From Clostridia bacterium (GTDB lineage Bacteria > Bacillota > Clostridia > UMGS1883), in NCBI GenBank assembly GCA_030527235.1, contig JAUNBL010000009.1, positions 1-55,875 on the forward strand: 55,875 nucleotides of DNA. The letters are read 5' to 3'. The notes below the pieces were generated by a model. It worked only from the letters and a program-made list of their open reading frames with translations, was not told the origin of the DNA and ran no database searches. Of this stretch, positions 52,847-55,875 are shown piece by piece. Within the stretch, counting starts at the first letter, position 1. Each line of letters opens with the position of its first letter. Position numbers and translations under genes: made by a program.

Positions 52847-55741
52847 ATGAAAAAAATTTTGGCGTGTATGACAGCGGCAGCAATGTTGATGGCGCTGCTG
52901 CCGGCGATGGTGTCCGTGTCAGCGGAGGAAAACTACTATACGCCGGTGGACTCAGGTTATTCCGGAGATATGCTCGGAACAGGCATTTACGTAGGCGCCG
53001 GCGCGACAAGCGATGTCGGAAATGCCGAAGCGGCTCCCAGCATAGTGGGAACTACGGTGTCCGCGACCGGTATGGGTATCGGCAAGAGTGAGGTAGCTTT
53101 GCTGCAGTTTGAAATTGACGCCGATACGGATCCTGACACTTTCGGCAACGCAATGCTGCGGGTATATGCGACATCTGTCCATGAAGCGCTGGGTACGGAA
53201 TGGATAAAACTGGCTGTTTACGAAACGGATAATTCTACTAACTATGTGGCTTTGTGGGGCGAGATGGATTTGGACTCTATCCCCGCCGCCGTCAATGATG
53301 ATTACAGCTATAGCGCGGCAATGTGGTCAGGAAATATAAGCTCATCGTCTTTAGGCTGGAAATCTGTTGATGTAACGCGTGCCGTTAAAAATGCGCTTTT
53401 GGCAAAAGAGGACGGCGCGGCAAAGGTTACGCTTGTGCTGAGGCTTCAAGTTCCCGCAGGAGGCGTAGACTTGGCGATTGAGGGGGAAAACGTTCCTCAG
53501 CTTTCATATGTGAAACCTCGCAGCGGCGATAATTACATTAACGGCGCTACGTTGGAATTTTCAGGTAAGTATGACGTAAGTAGTTTTGTGGATACTCCCG
53601 TTGCTACAGGCTGGTCAGGCTGGAGCGCTACGGGCAACGGAGTTAATCTTTATGATTATCAGATAAACGGCACGCCTTCCACTGTCCTTCAGTTCTTCCA
53701 CACGGTGGCAAAAGGCGGCGGAGATGAAGTGAACAACGTCACTGCGCCGACCGGAGGGTTTGGCGCCGGTACTGATTACATGGCGTTTTCCTGGGTGCTG
53801 AAGCGCACGGCTGAAGCGGAGGACCTTTATCACGACTATACTTTTTATGACACCAATGGCGTGGCTATCAGCGTTTTCCGTTATGACAAGAATTACGGAC
53901 TTCAAACCGGAGATACGATTGACGCGCTTGTAACCATTGCGCCGATGACGGAAGGCTACTATTATCGAATGATAGCTGTAAACAACGGTGACGGTACGCA
54001 TAACGTAATGTATGAATACAGCGTGGACGCACACACATACACTTTAGTTGACACACGCGAGAACTTGCCGGGAACCGTTTCGGGATTTGGCTCAATTAAT
54101 GTTAATGTACAAACGTGGAATGCGCAGTACGCTCACACAGGGCTGGGCGACTTGATGATTTATTCGGGCAACTTGGTGGATGCCTCCGCAACTCTCGTGT
54201 ACAAGGCAAACGATGTTGAAATTGGCCGCTCCAAAACAGTAACCGGCTTATATGCCGGAGATGTGTATGATTACAGCGCGCCCTTGGTTTTGGAAAGCGG
54301 TACGACAACGTACATAAGGTCGGATGTCAATGCTTCGGCAAAACTTGCTGCGGGAGCAAATGAAATTACCGTAAACTATATAGAGGACGCGATTAACCGC
54401 GTTGAAAACCCGCAGGAGGTTTTTGCAACGCGCACATTTAAGACGCCGGAACTCCCCTCAAAACTTACGGCTGTTCTTGCTGTAAGTCAATCTGAGGTTG
54501 AGGTGGATGTTGAATGGGATAGCGACAGCATCAAGGAGGCAATCTCCTCCGCAGGAGTCAAAACTGTCGTAGGCAAAGCGGCAGGATTTGACGTTTCCGC
54601 AGAAGTGTCGGTTGTTTCAACAAACGATTATCTTATAGTGCATTATCCATTCAACGAGAATATCTTGGATGCTTCGGGAAATTCAGTTGCTGCGGAAACA
54701 ACCGGAGACAATCTCTCTTATCAGCCAGGCGTTGTCGGAAATGCGGCGGTATTCGGAGGTGATACCTTCATTTCGTTCTCAAACATGCCTCTGCCTGAGG
54801 ATACGCTCACGGTTTCGTTCTATGCAAAACGCACGGACGGCACATTCCTTTACGCGTTGGAGCCGAACACGGAGCTTTCTTCCGATGCCTCAAATACCGG
54901 GGGCGTGTACTCGGGGCTTTTCTGCAACAATTCGAGAACCGACCTGGAAATGCACAATTCAGCGGGTTGGACGAGCGGAGCAGTGTACTATACGCAGGCC
55001 TCCCAGGATTGGGCGCAGTACACAATCGTTTATGACGGAAAGAGCACTTACATCTACATCGACGGCAGAATTAGAGCCACTTCTTCAACGGGAGCATATT
55101 CGATAAAGGATATCGTCGGCACAGACACCGTATACGGTCGCATAGGCAAATGCCCCAGATGCTGGGACGCAAATGATGCTGCTATGAATGGCGCGATAGA
55201 CGAATTCAAGATTTACTCGATAGCGCTTTCCGCAGAGGAAATTTTGAATATGAATACGCCGAACTCAATCTCAGTTACGACAACTCCCGATAAAGCATCG
55301 TATTTCCGCGGCGAACAGTTTGACCCCACAGGAATGATTGTCACGGGAGTTTTTCCCGACGGCACGGAGCGTGTGATTACAAATTATACGTTTTCACCAG
55401 CAGGCGCTCTTAGACTTACTGATACAATAATTACAATCGATGTAAACGGTCTTACGGATACAGTGGAGATTAACGTAGCGGAAAGCTTTGCATATAGTCT
55501 CAGTGGCTTTACCGAAGGACAGGACGCCAATGTAACAGTCATAGCCGGCAACCTTGCGCAGACCGGAGCCAAGCTTTTCATTGCTGCGTATGACGCCGAA
55601 GGCGCTCTTGCAAATGTCGCTGTGTCAGAAGCTGAAAGCGGAATGCATACGCTTACAATGGATGCTGCGGCGCAAAAAATAAAAGCGTTTATATGGTCTC
55701 CGGACGATATGCTTCCTCTTGCATATATTGAGATTGAATAA
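52847..55741 (+). CDS. Secreted LamG/Ig-like multidomain protein
   Basis: This is a 964-residue exported protein. The signal peptide (KKILACMTAAAMLMALLPAM, cleaved near VSVSAEE) is followed by a DNRLRE/CBM96-like domain at about 30–230. A jelly-roll-like domain lies at 235–480, and a MucBP/Big_4-like region at 480–590. A LamG concanavalin-like domain spans about 593–805 (LIVHYPFNENILDASGNSV; AIDEFKIYSIALSAEEI), then a Big_3-type Ig domain about 805–878 (YFRGEQFDPTGMIVTGVFPD). The C-terminal module about 879–964 (KAFIWSPDDMLPLAYIEIE) recurs inside the GH16 protein. No catalytic domain was recognised, so carbohydrate binding is the likely role. ATG 52847 follows GGGGGAGGT. Confidence 0.82.
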   Translation: MKKILACMTAAAMLMALLPAMVSVSAEENYYTPVDSGYSGDMLGTGIYVGAGATSDVGNAEAAPSIVGTTVSATGMGIGKSEVALLQFEIDADTDPDTFGNAMLRVYATSVHEALGTEWIKLAVYETDNSTNYVALWGEMDLDSIPAAVNDDYSYSAAMWSGNISSSSLGWKSVDVTRAVKNALLAKEDGAAKVTLVLRLQVPAGGVDLAIEGENVPQLSYVKPRSGDNYINGATLEFSGKYDVSSFVDTPVATGWSGWSATGNGVNLYDYQINGTPSTVLQFFHTVAKGGGDEVNNVTAPTGGFGAGTDYMAFSWVLKRTAEAEDLYHDYTFYDTNGVAISVFRYDKNYGLQTGDTIDALVTIAPMTEGYYYRMIAVNNGDGTHNVMYEYSVDAHTYTLVDTRENLPGTVSGFGSINVNVQTWNAQYAHTGLGDLMIYSGNLVDASATLVYKANDVEIGRSKTVTGLYAGDVYDYSAPLVLESGTTTYIRSDVNASAKLAAGANEITVNYIEDAINRVENPQEVFATRTFKTPELPSKLTAVLAVSQSEVEVDVEWDSDSIKEAISSAGVKTVVGKAAGFDVSAEVSVVSTNDYLIVHYPFNENILDASGNSVAAETTGDNLSYQPGVVGNAAVFGGDTFISFSNMPLPEDTLTVSFYAKRTDGTFLYALEPNTELSSDASNTGGVYSGLFCNNSRTDLEMHNSAGWTSGAVYYTQASQDWAQYTIVYDGKSTYIYIDGRIRATSSTGAYSIKDIVGTDTVYGRIGKCPRCWDANDAAMNGAIDEFKIYSIALSAEEILNMNTPNSISVTTTPDKASYFRGEQFDPTGMIVTGVFPDGTERVITNYTFSPAGALRLTDTIITIDVNGLTDTVEINVAESFAYSLSGFTEGQDANVTVIAGNLAQTGAKLFIAAYDAEGALANVAVSEAESGMHTLTMDAAAQKIKAFIWSPDDMLPLAYIEIE

Positions 55742-55757
55742 GTCCGGACATATATGA

Positions 55758-55799
55758 TAAGCCAACCCGCCATGTCCTACCGGCGGGTTGGCTATAATC
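55758..55799 (+). terminator. Terminator-like hairpin after the LamG protein gene
   Basis: AGCCAACCCGCC (55760–55771) pairs perfectly with GGCGGGTTGGCT (55782–55793), a 12-bp stem followed by ATAATCTTT. The remaining bases to 55875 hold no gene. Confidence 0.75.
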
Positions 55800-55875
55800 T
55801 TTGGCATAATTTATCAGAACTTGTATGTGATACAATGATGTGACCCAAAAAGGATAGAAGCTGAACGTCCAATGT

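Noticed and set aside
1..55875. CRISPR array, prophage, insertion sequence or integrase
   Set aside because: No regularly spaced repeats, transposase-like or phage-structural proteins, or flanking inverted repeats were found.

Overview
The window comes from a spore-forming member of the Clostridia. The evidence is a fused ispH–ribosomal S1 gene, a prp gene between rplU and rpmA, L27 with a cleavable N-terminal extension, a HutP-family gene beside cmk, an indolepyruvate:ferredoxin oxidoreductase pair, and a 26-codon spoVM. The secreted multidomain proteins (DNRLRE/CBM96-like, F5/8, LamG, GH16) would fit a plant- or gut-associated polysaccharide user. That habitat, and any placement below class, is inference. 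No phage, insertion sequence, integrase or CRISPR array was seen.

Layout. 1–5150: yajC, then a methionine/one-carbon cluster made of a stand-alone MetH reactivation domain, a cobalamin-dependent MetH core without that domain, and a homocysteine methyltransferase–MTHFR fusion. 5150–9375: a frameshifted secreted-peptide ORF with its own good promoter, an LppM-like lipoprotein, an AEC transporter, ispF and an orphan araB. 9390–16160: tRNA-Thr(CGT) with its own promoter and terminator, a hydrolase–murF–ddl cell-wall group, a TRIC-like channel, and iorAB. 16166–28000: a long housekeeping operon series (rplU–prp–rpmA–obgE–nadD–yqeK–rsfS–methyltransferase–YhiN-like flavoprotein–HutP-like–cmk–plsC–ispH/S1). 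It ends in a membrane-anchored McrB-like AAA+ ATPase, a 71-residue coiled-coil protein and a membrane metallophosphoesterase. 28000–33650: aroQ, an M24 peptidase homologue that has lost nearly all its metal ligands, small membrane proteins, a sodium/solute symporter, a two-gene spoVM unit and an acyltransferase. 33620–40070: nth, glyA, rarA, two paralogous small lipoproteins, ybaK, a DMT transporter and a flavodoxin-like reductase. 40110–48210 (minus strand): a 2371-residue secreted GH16 enzyme and a copper-amine-oxidase-like stalk protein. 48370–55875: a YabE-like cell-wall protein, ksgA, a CmpB-type membrane protein, GTP-dependent PEPCK, and a 964-residue secreted LamG/Ig protein.

How the genes work together. 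MetH activation, MetH core and MTHFR form one methyl-transfer route supplied by glyA elsewhere in the window. MurF, Ddl, the acyltransferase and the YabE-like protein act on the envelope. Prp trims L27, RsfS, Obg and KsgA act on ribosomes, and IspF and IspH belong to the MEP pathway. The two giant secreted proteins share a C-terminal-type module and related N-terminal domains, which suggests one extracellular carbohydrate-active system.

Best leads for something undescribed: the membrane-anchored McrB-like ATPase trio, the metal-less M24 protein occupying the usual aminopeptidase P slot, the spoVM unit with an RBS-masking hairpin over a SigE-like promoter, and the DNRLRE/GH16 system. All functional assignments come from motif recognition by eye. 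No database search was run.
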